This document shows, piece after piece, positions 54,223 to 62,937 of a DNA stretch of 64,000 nucleotides. Position 1 is the first letter of the stretch; each line of letters begins with the position of its first letter. A program made the position numbers and the translations under genes. The notes beneath the pieces are model-generated. The model made no database searches. It saw only the letters and a list, made by a program, of their open reading frames with translations, and was not told the DNA's origin. Origin of the DNA: UBA5336 sp964492485 (GTDB lineage: Bacteria; Pseudomonadota; Alphaproteobacteria; Caulobacterales; Hyphomonadaceae); the NCBI GenBank assembly GCA_964492485.1, contig CAZBKM010000011.1, positions 1 to 64,000 on the forward strand, read 5' to 3'.

Positions 54223-55427
54223 GGGGCTTCGGTACCGGGGTCGGACGGGTCAGGCGGCACCGGACCGGACACCGGCTCGCCCATCAACAGGCGCAGCACG
54301 TCCGCGACCGTGTCGCGCTGACGCGTATCTATGGCGAGCATCGGTTGGGCGGTCTCACATCCTCGGGTGATGGCGGCGTTGTAGGCCTCGACCGGGTCGC
54401 CGTTCGCGCCGGCTAGCAGCCAGGCGTTCAGCTCCGCCAGGACCGTGTCGCCGGGCGGTTCGAGCGTCGTGACCTCGAACAGGGAAAAGCCCGCGGCAGC
54501 CTGGAAGGTCTGGCCCACCCCCAGCGTTTCGGTAAACGCCTCTTCGCACGCCCGCACCCGCAGGGGCCGGGTCTCGTTCGCTGCGCTCTGCCGAGCAAGG
54601 GCGGCGTTCGCCATGCGCAGTCGGTCTGTCAGACGGGCGAGGATCTCAGATCGTCCGCAGAAGTGGCGAACGAAAGCGAGACGGGCGCCTGCATGGGGAA
54701 GATCCCGGCGATGGGCCACTAGGTGCGTCCAGCTTTCGCGGTCCGACAGGCAGAAGCCGGTGGCATCGACGCCGTCCAGCTCGGTCAAGAGCGCGGCGAT
54801 CGTCGGATCGAACGTGTCATCAAAGCTGTAATGGGGATCGACATAGGCGCGCGCGACCGGCCCATTGAGGCGCAGCCCACCCATCAGATAGAGCCGCACG
54901 GCTCGCGCATCGGCCGTGTCGATGGCGGTGCGGAAGGACTGCATGCCCCAGTCGAGCCCCAGCTCTGCCAGCGCCCGTCGGGGGTCCATCTCGGCATCGT
55001 CCACGCTCATGGCCGCCAGGACACGCGATGGCGCCCGAGCGGGCTGACGGGCGTCGGCGTCCGCAGAAGGCGCTGGGCGCCCGAGGAGTGCGACCTGCGC
55101 CGAACGCACCAGGCCGATCTCCGCGCCCAGGACCCCGTGCTCCAGCCTTGTCTGGGTGCGGCCCTGCGCGATGATGACGAGTGCGGAGAGAGCGACCATC
55201 ACCCCCGCTGCCAGGAGCGCGGTGCGGCGCCATGGGGCTGGCTGCACGGACAGGACACTCCAGACCGGGAGCACGGCGAGGGCCAGAAGGGACCCCGCCA
55301 GAAGCAATCCGGCAAGTGGCAGAGCCGGTTGCGCCAGGTCCGCGACCAGGACCGCGGCCACCGAACCCGCGAGAATCCGGCCGACTGAGGCCGGAAGTCG
55401 CGGCCGGTCTTCCCTATTGTCCTGCAT
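54219..55427 (-). CDS. membrane protein of unknown function with large soluble C-terminal part
   Basis: This 402-residue protein has three predicted N-terminal transmembrane helices (about 16-36, 38-58 and 68-88; AVLVADLAQPALPLAGLLLA, LLAAGVMVALSALVII). About 300 residues of soluble sequence follow, with four cysteines (CLSDRES, HFCGRSE, RACEEAF, ITRGCETA) that could form disulphides if periplasmic. The C-terminus is Pro/Asp-rich. I recognise no family or catalytic motif. The start at ATG 55427 is the first in frame. The stop falls in repeat B3. Confidence 0.75.
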   Translation of the reverse strand: MQDNREDRPRLPASVGRILAGSVAAVLVADLAQPALPLAGLLLAGSLLALAVLPVWSVLSVQPAPWRRTALLAAGVMVALSALVIIAQGRTQTRLEHGVLGAEIGLVRSAQVALLGRPAPSADADARQPARAPSRVLAAMSVDDAEMDPRRALAELGLDWGMQSFRTAIDTADARAVRLYLMGGLRLNGPVARAYVDPHYSFDDTFDPTIAALLTELDGVDATGFCLSDRESWTHLVAHRRDLPHAGARLAFVRHFCGRSEILARLTDRLRMANAALARQSAANETRPLRVRACEEAFTETLGVGQTFQAAAGFSLFEVTTLEPPGDTVLAELNAWLLAGANGDPVEAYNAAITRGCETAQPMLAIDTRQRDTVADVLRLLMGEPVSGPVPPDPSDPGTEAP

Positions 55428-55480
55428 CCGCCCTTCCCCCCGATGGACGCGCCGGAGCTTACGCCTGAAGGTTCAGCGTG

Positions 55481-56473
55481 TCATGCGACGGGTGCGGCTG
55501 CGTCCACCAGATAGGCATGGCTGCGCTGTATGGCGGCCACGGCTTCCGTAACCAGGCTGTCGACGATCTCTGCCACGGGGCGCACGTCGCGTATGCCGCC
55601 GGCTGACTGGCCCATCGCGAAGCAGGACTTGTCGGGATCGAGCCTGGCCTCGTCGACGATGCCGCCAATACCGCCGATGACCCCGGTCTGGGTCGAATGG
55701 ATCGCCTGCTGCGGGAAGGGCTGGATATCCTGCGGCCGGCTTTCCCAGTCCTGCACATAGGGGTTGGTCCGCACACGCATCGGCTTGCCCGAGTAGCACC
55801 TCGTCCGCGTCGTGTCGGTGTCGGAGGCGCCCACGATCGTGTCCTTGTACATCTGCGCGGCATGGGCTTCCTGCGACGCGATGAAGCGCGTGCCCATCCA
55901 GACGCCGACCGCGCTGAGGCTGAGTGCAGCGGCCACGCCCCGGCCATCATAAATCCCGCCGGCCGCGATCACCGGGATACGCACCGACTCCACCGCCTGG
56001 GCGACAAGCGGCAGCGTGCCCACCAGTCCGGTATGGCCGCCGCCCTCGCCGCCCTGAAGGATCACGGCGTCGCAGCCGGCCTGCTCGGCCTTGATCGCAT
56101 GCTTCACGGCGCCGCCGACCACCATGACTTTCACGCCATTGTCCTTGAGCTTTTTCATGATCGGCATGGGCACGCCCAGACCGGCCACGAAACTGTCTGC
56201 GCCGCCGGCGATGATCACGTCGACGCTGGCTTCCAGGCTGGCGGGGTCGGCGGCGAGCAGGTCCACGCCGAAGGGGCGGTCGGTCAGCTCGCGGACCCGG
56301 GCCATCTGGCCCTCGATGAAGTCGGGGCTCGTGCCCGCCATGCCGAGAACACCATAGCCTCCGGCATTCGACATCGCGGCACACAGTTCGGCATAGGACA
56401 CCCCGCCCATGCCGGCGAGCATGATCGGATGCTCGATGTCGAGCAGGTCGCAAAGCGGCGTTTTCAGACGCAT
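55481..56473 (-). CDS. nitronate monooxygenase family protein (second copy)
   Basis: This is a 330-residue FMN-dependent TIM-barrel enzyme. LCDLLDIEHPIMLAGMGGVS is the N-terminal flavin-proximal signature, LQGGEGGGHTGLVGTLPL the flavin-binding region with the catalytic-type His, and VIAAGGIYDGRGVAAAL the phosphate site. It resembles class I nitronate monooxygenases, and reductase or dioxygenase activity cannot be separated from sequence. The ATG at 56473 has GAGGAG nine bases upstream. It is divergent from the lipoprotein at 56738. It differs throughout from the 6407 gene product, so it is not a recent duplicate. Confidence 0.88.
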   Translation of the reverse strand: MRLKTPLCDLLDIEHPIMLAGMGGVSYAELCAAMSNAGGYGVLGMAGTSPDFIEGQMARVRELTDRPFGVDLLAADPASLEASVDVIIAGGADSFVAGLGVPMPIMKKLKDNGVKVMVVGGAVKHAIKAEQAGCDAVILQGGEGGGHTGLVGTLPLVAQAVESVRIPVIAAGGIYDGRGVAAALSLSAVGVWMGTRFIASQEAHAAQMYKDTIVGASDTDTTRTRCYSGKPMRVRTNPYVQDWESRPQDIQPFPQQAIHSTQTGVIGGIGGIVDEARLDPDKSCFAMGQSAGGIRDVRPVAEIVDSLVTEAVAAIQRSHAYLVDAAAPVA

Positions 56474-56737
56474 GGTGTGTATCTCCTCGGAAGGTGTTCG
56501 GCGCCAGGTTACGCCTTGCATGTGCCGACTGCTAGCCATGCCGCCGCGTCGCCCCGCGCCGCAGATTCGCCGAATTCCTTCGAAATAGGAGAGGGTGAGC
56601 AGCCCGGCGGTTGAAGTTGCTCCGGGGCTGCCGCAACGTCCTGGCCGTGGCCGGAGGGGCTTGTCGAGTCAGGCTTCCGGCGACACATGGCGGGGACGTC
56701 CCCGTCAGTGGGGCAATCGGAAAGAAGGGGTACGGAC

Positions 56738-57148
56738 ATGAAAACGCAATTCTTCCTCGCCGCCGCTGCGGCGGCCATGCTGGCAGCCTGTGGGCAGGCC
56801 GCCGACGACACCAGCGAAACCGACGCCATGGATGCCGCTGAGGCCCAGGCCGAAGAGGCTGCCGAAGCCACCGAAGAGGCTGCCGAAACGACGGCCGATG
56901 CCGCTGGCGAGGCCATGGACGAGGCTGGCGAAACCATGGAAGAGGCCGCGAGCGAGGCCGACGAGGCCGCCAGCGACCTCGCCAACGAGGCCGACGACGC
57001 CATGATGGATGCCGAATCCATGACCGGCGATGCAATGGAACGGGCCCGCGAAGCGGCCGAGAGCGCGGGTGCGGATGCCGAAGCCGCAGCCGATGAGGCG
57101 GCTGACAGCTACGAGTCCGGCGACGCACCGGAAGGTGAGCCCAAATAG
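56738..57148 (+). CDS. Ala/Glu-rich helical lipoprotein
   Basis: This 136-residue protein has a lipoprotein signal MKTQFFLAAAAAAMLAAC with lipidated cysteine at residue 18. Almost the whole mature chain is Ala, Glu, Asp, Met and Thr in a heptad-like helical pattern (AEEAAEATEEAAETTADAAG, EEAASEADEAASDLANEAD). It should form a long, very acidic amphipathic helix or coiled coil on the inner face of the outer membrane, like small Lpp-type lipoproteins, though no known family is recognised. The TAG stop is part of repeat A10. A palindrome GGGGACGTCCCC (56692-56703) lies upstream. Confidence 0.8.
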   Translation: MKTQFFLAAAAAAMLAACGQAADDTSETDAMDAAEAQAEEAAEATEEAAETTADAAGEAMDEAGETMEEAASEADEAASDLANEADDAMMDAESMTGDAMERAREAAESAGADAEAAADEAADSYESGDAPEGEPK

Positions 57149-57250
57149 AGCATTGTCACGCGAAGTGGGTACCGGTTCGCGTTAAAAAATCCCAAAAAAC
57201 AGGAACCTAGCGCATCTTCACTGACCCCGATTGGCTTGAAGAGGCGCTAC
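57146..57250. repeat. intergenic repeat family A, copy A10
   Basis: TAGAGCATTGTCACGCGAAG, TGGGTACCGGTTCGCGTTAA and the hairpin TAGCGCATCTTCACTG...CTTGAAGAGGCGCTA. The first three bases are the stop codon of the lipoprotein. Copy B4 starts five bases later, an A-B compound between convergent genes. Confidence 0.9.
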
Positions 57251-57254
57251 AGGA

Positions 57255-57352
57255 GGTTCGGAGCAAACGGGTTCGGTTGCGAACGGAGATTGGCGCAAGG
57301 GCACTGATCTAAAGCGGTGGTCTGGAGTGAAACGAAAGATCGGCGCTTTAGG
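57255..57352 (+). repeat. intergenic repeat family B, copy B4
   Basis: GTTCGGAGCAAACGGG, CGGTTGCGAACGGAGATTGG, TAAAGCGGTGGTCTGGAG and GAAACGAAAGATCGGCGC ending TTTAGG, all in family order. It lies between A10 and a strong terminator in a 331-bp gene-free gap. Confidence 0.9.
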
Positions 57353-57404
57353 CGGGCCAGCATCGGGCCAGAACCGGGTCGGCCCACGCGGGTCTCCAAA
57401 CGTC

Positions 57405-57438
57405 AAGGCCGCGCTCCGATTGGAGCGCGGCCTTTTTT
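57405..57438 (+). terminator. strong intrinsic terminator
   Basis: AAGGCCGCGCTCC (57405-57417) and GGAGCGCGGCCTT (57422-57434) form a perfect 13-bp stem with a four-base loop, followed by T-rich sequence to 57438. It follows repeats A10-B4 and serves the plus-strand lipoprotein side. Confidence 0.9.
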
Positions 57439-57480
57439 GAATCGTCGCCCGGTCGAGCCAGGGACTGTTCGGGACTGGGG

Positions 57481-58743
57481 CTATTCGGCCGCCATAGCGT
57501 GGGTCGGATAGGCGTCCGCCTCGCGATACTTCTTCAGCTCGTTGCGGGCGATGGAGCGCAGGTGCACTTCGTCCGGACCGTCGGCCAGACGCAGCGTACG
57601 GATGCCGGCATAGGACTTCGCCAGGCCGAAATCGCTGGTAACGCCGCCGCCGCCATGGGCCTGGATCGCGTCGTCGATAATCTTCAGGGCCATGCGCGGG
57701 GCGGCGACCTTGATCATCGCGATCTCGTTCTTGGCTTCCTTGTTGCCGACGGTGTCCATCATGTAGGCGGCCTTCAGGGTCAGCAGGCGACACATCTCGA
57801 TCTCGGTCCGCGCCTCACCGATGCGCTGCTCCCAGATCGTGTGCTCATAAAGCTTCTTGCCGAAGGCTTCGCGCGACATCAGGCGGCGGGCCATCTTCTC
57901 CAGCGCGACTTCCGCTGCGCCGATTGTGCGCATGCAGTGGTGGATCCGGCCTGGCCCGAGGCGGCCCTGGGCAATCTCGAAGCCGCGGCCTTCGCCAAGG
58001 ATCATGTTCGACGCAGGCACGCGGACGTTCTCGAGCACCATTTCCGCATGGCCGTGGGGCGCGTCGTCGAAACCGAAGACCGGCAACATCCGGACCACCT
58101 TCACGCCGGGGGTGTCGAGCGGGACCAGGATCTGGCTTTGCTGGGCGTGGCGCGGCGCCGACGGGTCGGTCTTGCCCATGACGATGGCCACCTTGCAGTG
58201 CGGATCGCCGACGCCCGAGGACCACCATTTGCGGCCGTTGATGACATATTCGTCGCCATCCCGCTCGATCCGGGTCTCGATGTTGGTCGCGTCGGAGGAG
58301 GCCACCAGCGGCTCTGTCATCAGGAAGGCCGAGCGGATCTCGCCATTCATCAAGGGACGCAGCCACTGTTCCTTCTGCGCCGGGGACCCGTAACGGTGGA
58401 GCACTTCCATGTTGCCGGTGTCGGGCGCCGAGCAATTGAACACCTCGGACGCGAAGCTCACGCGGCCCATGAGTTCCGACAGGGGAGCATACTCGGCATT
58501 CGTCAGGCCGGCGCCGTGAAACTCGTCGGTATCGTGTTCGGGGCTTGGCGGCAGGAACAGGTTCCACAGGCCTTCCGCCTTGGCCTTGGCCTTCAGCTCT
58601 TGCAGGATTGGCGGCACCGACCAGCGTCCGCCTTCCTCGTGCTGTCGGTGAAACGTGTCCACGTTCGGATAGATGTGCTCATCCATGAACGCGCTGACGC
58701 GCGCGATATATTCCTTGGTCTTTTCGCTGAAGTCGAAATGCAT
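57481..58743 (-). CDS. acyl-CoA dehydrogenase family protein (ACAD10/11-like)
   Basis: This is a 420-residue FAD flavoenzyme that introduces a 2,3-double bond into an acyl-CoA. FLMTEPLVASSDATNIETRI binds flavin, KWWSSGVGDPHCKVAIVMGK and QAHGGGGVTSDFGLAKSYAG are the C-terminal helical-domain motifs, and LADGPDEVHLRSIARNELKK is typical of the ACAD10/11 branch. The substrate chain is unknown. The gene is monocistronic, facing the terminator and repeats at 57146-57438. Confidence 0.93.
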   Translation of the reverse strand: MHFDFSEKTKEYIARVSAFMDEHIYPNVDTFHRQHEEGGRWSVPPILQELKAKAKAEGLWNLFLPPSPEHDTDEFHGAGLTNAEYAPLSELMGRVSFASEVFNCSAPDTGNMEVLHRYGSPAQKEQWLRPLMNGEIRSAFLMTEPLVASSDATNIETRIERDGDEYVINGRKWWSSGVGDPHCKVAIVMGKTDPSAPRHAQQSQILVPLDTPGVKVVRMLPVFGFDDAPHGHAEMVLENVRVPASNMILGEGRGFEIAQGRLGPGRIHHCMRTIGAAEVALEKMARRLMSREAFGKKLYEHTIWEQRIGEARTEIEMCRLLTLKAAYMMDTVGNKEAKNEIAMIKVAAPRMALKIIDDAIQAHGGGGVTSDFGLAKSYAGIRTLRLADGPDEVHLRSIARNELKKYREADAYPTHAMAAE

Positions 58744-58878
58744 GCCGGCCTCCCGTTTGTGGTGTCATTTCCGTCCATACCCTAGCAACGATAATGCACG
58801 GACGCGAAGGGGTGAAGTCCGCTTCGTGGGCAAATGCCGCAGGCTGGACGCGGGTCTCGCGCGGGGATACCGCAAAGC

Positions 58879-59631
58879 ATGTCCCTCGTCGCGATCCTCA
58901 TCATCCTCGGACTGTCGCTCGTAACCTCCTTCATTTCAGGCATCTTCGGCATGGCTGGGGGGCTGATCCTGATGGGCGGGCTGATCGCCCTGCCATCGAT
59001 CGGGGTGGCGACGGCCATGGTCATTCATGGGAGTCTGCAGTTCGTCGCAAATGGCTGGCGCGCCTGGCTTCTGCGCGACGCCATCGACTGGACAGCCTTC
59101 CGCCGTTACGCCGTTGGCGCCGGGATCGGCGTGGCCGCCCTGGCGCTGGTCACCTGGCAGCCCGAAAAGCGCGCGGTCTACCTGCTCCTGGGGCTTGTGC
59201 CACTCATGGTCTGGCTGCCGAGGGGATGGTTCGATCTGGACATCCAGAAGCGCAGCCACGCCCTTGCCGCCGGACTCGGCGTCCAGGCGCTGAACACGCT
59301 GGCCGGTGTGGCCGGCCCCATGCTGGACCTGTTCTTCGTGCGCAACGCCATGACCCGCCAGCAGATCGTCGCCACAAAGGCCGTGACCCAGGCGCTCTCG
59401 CACGTGATCAAGATCGGCTTCTGGACCGTGCCTGCGGTCGCCGCAGCGGGCACCGGAGGGCTGCCGCCCGCCTGGTTCTTTCTGCTGGCCATCCCGATCG
59501 CCATGGTGGGGACCTGGCTGGGCGGGCGGGTCCTGGACCGTCTGGATGACAGCCGTTTCAAGGCCTGGGTGAGGCTTCTGGTAACCGGGATCGGTGGGGT
59601 GATGCTGTTGCGGGCGGCAGGCTTGGTCTGA
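58879..59631 (+). CDS. TSUP family permease (TauE/SafE-like)
   Basis: This 250-residue protein has about seven to eight hydrophobic helices. SGIFGMAGGLILMGGLIALP and the late GTWLGGRVLDRLDD are the two TSUP half-repeat signatures, and NTLAGVAGPMLDLFFVRN is the internal motif. These permeases export or import sulfite, sulfoacetate or other organosulfonate anions. No sulfur genes lie nearby. The ATG at 58879 has a weak ribosome site, and one 45 bases earlier is an alternative. Confidence 0.88.
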   Translation: MSLVAILIILGLSLVTSFISGIFGMAGGLILMGGLIALPSIGVATAMVIHGSLQFVANGWRAWLLRDAIDWTAFRRYAVGAGIGVAALALVTWQPEKRAVYLLLGLVPLMVWLPRGWFDLDIQKRSHALAAGLGVQALNTLAGVAGPMLDLFFVRNAMTRQQIVATKAVTQALSHVIKIGFWTVPAVAAAGTGGLPPAWFFLLAIPIAMVGTWLGGRVLDRLDDSRFKAWVRLLVTGIGGVMLLRAAGLV

Positions 59632-60055
59632 GCGTCTATCCTGCCCGACGACGCGGCAGCGCTGCGCGCGGGACCGGCTTTGCCCTGTGAATATCATAAA
59701 ATATTGAGCTCGCCGCGCAGCCCTTCGCAAAGAGCAAAATCCAAACGGCTCAGAAAGCGAGAAATGGTGTAATAACAATCAATTCCAAACGGTCATTCGA
59801 GCGCTATCGAGCGGATATTTTACACTTTTCCACGCCTGTTTTTGCGGCAAATTCATCAAACCGTCATTCACGAAACCATCCGGTGTGGGTTTCAATACTG
59901 AGATAATGTTGTAGGAGTGGGGTGCCGCGCGACCCATGCGGGTGTTGCGCGGCGCGGCGCGGTCAAGGGCGTGAGATCATCCGCCCGCCGGCGCCATGTA
60001 CATCATGCCGGACCACGAGGGTCCCGAGCGAACCGACATTGGAGGGGTGAAGACG
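59632..60055. other. AT-rich gene-free control region before the betaine operon
   Basis: This 424-bp gap holds no gene. Its central part, 59690-59910, is markedly AT-richer than the rest of the window. It contains TATCATAAAATATTGAG and two near-identical direct copies of AAACSGTCATTC at 59787-59798 and 59858-59869, 71 bp apart. These are candidate regulator sites for the operon that follows. Confidence 0.55.
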
Positions 60056-60892
60056 ATGCCTGAGACGCAGGCCGTGCGTGCCAAGAGCGATCCGCAGAAT
60101 TTCGGCGAGGATCCGACCGCCGTCCGTGAGTCCGATCACTACGAGGAAGAGTACGTCAAACAATTCGTCGACAAATGGGACGACCTGATCGACTGGGACG
60201 CCCGTGCCGAGAGCGAAGGGCGTTTCTTCGTCGACGTTCTGCAGGCGAGGGGATGCGAGTCCGTGCTGGATGTGGCGGCGGGCACCGGCTTTCACTCGGT
60301 CCGGCTGCTGGAATCCGGATTTGACGTGACCACGGCGGACGGATCGGCCGAGATGCTGGTCAAGGCCTTCGACAATGCCAAGGCACGCGGCCAGATGCTG
60401 AAGACCGTATGTGCCGACTGGCGCTGGCTGAACCGGGACATCAAGGGCAAGTTCGACGCGATCATCTGCCTCGGCAATTCGTTCACGCATCTGTTCGACG
60501 AGCGCGACCGCCGCCGTGCGCTGGCGGAATTCTATGCCGCACTGAAGCACGACGGCATCCTGATCATGGACCAGCGCAATTATGACGTCATCCTGGATGA
60601 CGGCTTTCGCACCAAGCACAAGTACTATTATTGCGGCGACAATGTCAGCGCCGAGCCGGAGCATGTGGACGACGGGTTGGCGCGCTTCCGCTACGATTTC
60701 CCCGATGGCTCGACCTACCGGCTCAACATGTTCCCGCTGCGCAAGGCCTATACCCGGAAGCTGATCCTGGAGGCCGGTTTCGCCAAGGTGCGCACCTATG
60801 GCGATTTCCAGGAGCAGTTCGACGACAGTGAGCCGGACTTTTTCATCCATGTCGCCGAGAAGCAGAATTATGCGGAGGCCGACGATGCCTGA
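60056..60892 (+). CDS. glycine/sarcosine N-methyltransferase
   Basis: This 278-residue AdoMet-dependent methyltransferase resembles extremophile GSMT proteins (about 270-280), which methylate glycine to sarcosine and then dimethylglycine. VLDVAAGTGFHSVRLLESG is motif I (residues 72-80), DGSAEMLVKAFDNA motif II and DAIICLGNSFTHLF the post-I loop with a substrate-binding aromatic region. RNYDVILDDGF is also characteristic. The ATG at 60056 has GGAGGGG (60041-60047) upstream; an ATG 60 nt earlier is less likely. It overlaps the next methyltransferase gene by 8 nt. Confidence 0.9.
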   Translation: MPETQAVRAKSDPQNFGEDPTAVRESDHYEEEYVKQFVDKWDDLIDWDARAESEGRFFVDVLQARGCESVLDVAAGTGFHSVRLLESGFDVTTADGSAEMLVKAFDNAKARGQMLKTVCADWRWLNRDIKGKFDAIICLGNSFTHLFDERDRRRALAEFYAALKHDGILIMDQRNYDVILDDGFRTKHKYYYCGDNVSAEPEHVDDGLARFRYDFPDGSTYRLNMFPLRKAYTRKLILEAGFAKVRTYGDFQEQFDDSEPDFFIHVAEKQNYAEADDA

Positions 60893-61724
60893 TCAGCTGA
60901 CCGAGGACGCGCAGGTCGCGGAAGGCTATTACGACAGCGAGGATGCCGACCGGTTCTATTTTCACATCTGGGGCGGAGAGGACATCCATGTGGGCCTCTA
61001 CGCGGCTCCCGATGAGCCGATTCGCGAGGCCAGCCGTCGCACCGTGACAACCATGGCAGACAAGCTGCCCTCCGGCGCCCTGGATGGGAAGATCCTCGAT
61101 CTCGGCGCAGGCTATGGCGGCTCGGCCCGTCACCTCTGCGCCGGCACGTCGGGGCATTGGCGCTGCGTGAACATTTCCGAAACCCAGAACGCCCTCAACC
61201 GCGAGAAAAATGCCGCTGCAGGTCTGTCGGGCCGGATCGAGGTGGTGCACGGGTCCTTCGACACGTCACATGCCGAAGACGGCGAGATGGATGTGGTCTG
61301 GTCGCAGGATGCGTTTCTGCACGGCGCTGACAGGCGGCGGATCCTGGAGCTGGCGGCCCGGGCGCTGAAGCCTGGCGGGCATCTGATCTTCACCGATCCG
61401 ATGCAGGCCGACACGGCCGACGCCTCCGCCCTGCAGCCGATCCTCGATCGGATCCATCTGCCCAGTCTGGGATCGGTGGCCACCTACCGGGCCTATGCCC
61501 GGGAGCTCGGCCTGGAAGAGATCGAGATCGACGAGCGGCCCGCGCAGCTGGCCACCCATTATGACAGGGTGCGGCAGGAATTGTCGCGGCGCCGGGGCGA
61601 ACTTGAAGGCATGGTCTCGCCGGGCTTCGCCGACCGGATGATTGCCGGGCTCGGCCACTGGGTCGATGGCGCCGCCTCGGGCAATCTCAACTGGGGGATC
61701 CTGCACTTCCGCAAGCCGGATTGA
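60885..61724 (+). CDS. sarcosine/dimethylglycine N-methyltransferase
   Basis: This 279-residue AdoMet methyltransferase completes betaine synthesis from sarcosine or dimethylglycine. It shows AEGYYDSEDADRFYFHIWGG, motif I ILDLGAGYGGSARHL (70-84), and DVVWSQDAFLHGADR, as in SDMT enzymes of halophiles. Its ATG lies in the last codons of the upstream gene (8-nt overlap, ATGCCTGA), so both are co-translated. The stop TGA is formed by the edge of repeat B5. The pair gives a three-methylation route to glycine betaine, an osmoprotectant. Confidence 0.9.
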   Translation: MPDQLTEDAQVAEGYYDSEDADRFYFHIWGGEDIHVGLYAAPDEPIREASRRTVTTMADKLPSGALDGKILDLGAGYGGSARHLCAGTSGHWRCVNISETQNALNREKNAAAGLSGRIEVVHGSFDTSHAEDGEMDVVWSQDAFLHGADRRRILELAARALKPGGHLIFTDPMQADTADASALQPILDRIHLPSLGSVATYRAYARELGLEEIEIDERPAQLATHYDRVRQELSRRRGELEGMVSPGFADRMIAGLGHWVDGAASGNLNWGILHFRKPD

Positions 61725-61817
61725 AGCGCCGCTCTTTCGTTTCACTTTGGACCGTCGCTTTCCATCAGTGTTCCTGCGCAAGTCTCCGGTCGAAACCGGG
61801 TCCGCCGGCTCCGAACT
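61722..61817 (-). repeat. intergenic repeat family B, copy B5 (inverted)
   Basis: On the minus strand the copy reads AGTTCGGAGCCGGCGG, then CCCGGTTTCGACCGGAGACT, TGCGCAGGAACACTGATGG, AAAGCGACGGTCCAAAG, TGAAACGAAAGAGCGGCGCT and a last TCA. On the plus strand the edge TGAAGCGCC gives the stop of the methyltransferase. It lies between convergent genes. Confidence 0.86.
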
Positions 61818-61871
61818 TGCTCCAGGGCGGATTCGGGCCGGATCGAAGTGCCGGGCCAACCGGTTATCTCG

Positions 61872-62324
61872 TCAGCGCCGTGCGCGGAAGAAGTCCCGCA
61901 GCAGCGTTGCGGCCTGTTCGCCCGCGTCTGTATCCTGCAGGACCTCCGGCCGCCAGTGGCAGGTTGGCTGTTCGAAGAAGCGTGGCCCATGCAGGAGGGC
62001 GCCGCCCTTGGGATCTGCGGCGGCGAAGACGACCCGACCGATCCGTGCGAAACTGATCGCGGCTGCGCACATCGCACACGGCTCCAGGGTCACATGGAGC
62101 ACCGTGCCCGTCAGTCGGTAGTTGCCCCTTGCCACAGCGGCCCGGCGGATCGCCAGAATTTCCGCATGGGCGGTGGGATCGTGGCTGCCAACGGGTGCGT
62201 TGTGCGCCTCGGCGAGAAGGGCGCCCGTATCCGCATCGCTCAGGACCGCGCCCACCGGCACCTCGCCGGCGTCCGCAGCCTGGCGGGCCAGGGCGAGAGC
62301 GCGAGACATGGGATCGCACGGCAC
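61872..62324 (-). CDS. tadA: tRNA-specific adenosine deaminase
   Basis: This 150-residue zinc deaminase converts A34 of tRNA-Arg(ACG) to inosine. The signature pair is clear: HAEILAIRRAA supplies zinc-ligand His and catalytic Glu, and TLEPCAMCAAAISFARIGRV the two Cys ligands. The GTG at 62324 was chosen because GGGGAGG lies seven bases upstream. An ATG two codons earlier overlaps that site and an ATG five codons later lacks one. It is divergent from rsmD. Confidence 0.92.
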   Translation of the reverse strand: MPCDPMSRALALARQAADAGEVPVGAVLSDADTGALLAEAHNAPVGSHDPTAHAEILAIRRAAVARGNYRLTGTVLHVTLEPCAMCAAAISFARIGRVVFAAADPKGGALLHGPRFFEQPTCHWRPEVLQDTDAGEQAATLLRDFFRARR

Positions 62325-62370
62325 GGACATGCCTCCCCTGTCGCCCAAGGGGGTGCTAGAGGCAAGCGCC

Positions 62371-62937
62371 ATGAAGATCATCGCAGGACGCTTCAGGGGC
62401 CACATGCTGGCCGCGCCCAAGGGACAGCTGACCCGCCCGACCAGCGGTGCCGTCCGGGAAGCCGTGTTCAATCGGCTGGTCCACGCCGATTGGGCGCCAC
62501 GGCTGGAGGGCGCGCGGGTGATCGACCTCTTCGCCGGGTCGGGCGCGCTGGGCCTGGAAGCGCTCTCGCGGGGGGCAGCCTTCTGCCTGTTCGTGGAGAC
62601 CGACGCCAGGGCGCGCGGCGCCATTCGCGACAATGTGGAGCGGCTTGGCCTCTATGGCGTCACGCGACTGCACCGCCGGTCGGCGACCGATCTCGGACCA
62701 CGCCCGGCGGGCCTCGGCGCGCCCTTTGACCTGGCCTTCCTCGATCCGCCCTATCGCAAGGGTTTGATCGAGCCGGCGCTGGCGTCGCTTGCGGTTGGCG
62801 GATGGCTGGCGGAGACCGCCTTCGCTGTGGTGGAGACCGCCGCGGACGAGGCGCCTGACCCCGAGGGCTGGGAGATCGTCGACCGTCGCGGACATGGAGC
62901 GGCGGCCGTCCACATGCTCAGGCGCTCAGGGGCGTGA
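62371..62937 (+). CDS. rsmD: 16S rRNA (guanine(966)-N(2))-methyltransferase
   Basis: This 188-residue AdoMet methyltransferase modifies G966 of 16S rRNA. MKIIAGRFRGHMLAAPKG and RPTSGAVREAVFNRL form the conserved N-terminus, VIDLFAGSGALGLEALSRGA motif I, and FLDPPYRKGL the catalytic DPPY. The ATG at 62371 gives this exact N-terminus. It overlaps the convergent patatin gene by 20 nt. Confidence 0.95.
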   Translation: MKIIAGRFRGHMLAAPKGQLTRPTSGAVREAVFNRLVHADWAPRLEGARVIDLFAGSGALGLEALSRGAAFCLFVETDARARGAIRDNVERLGLYGVTRLHRRSATDLGPRPAGLGAPFDLAFLDPPYRKGLIEPALASLAVGGWLAETAFAVVETAADEAPDPEGWEIVDRRGHGAAAVHMLRRSGA

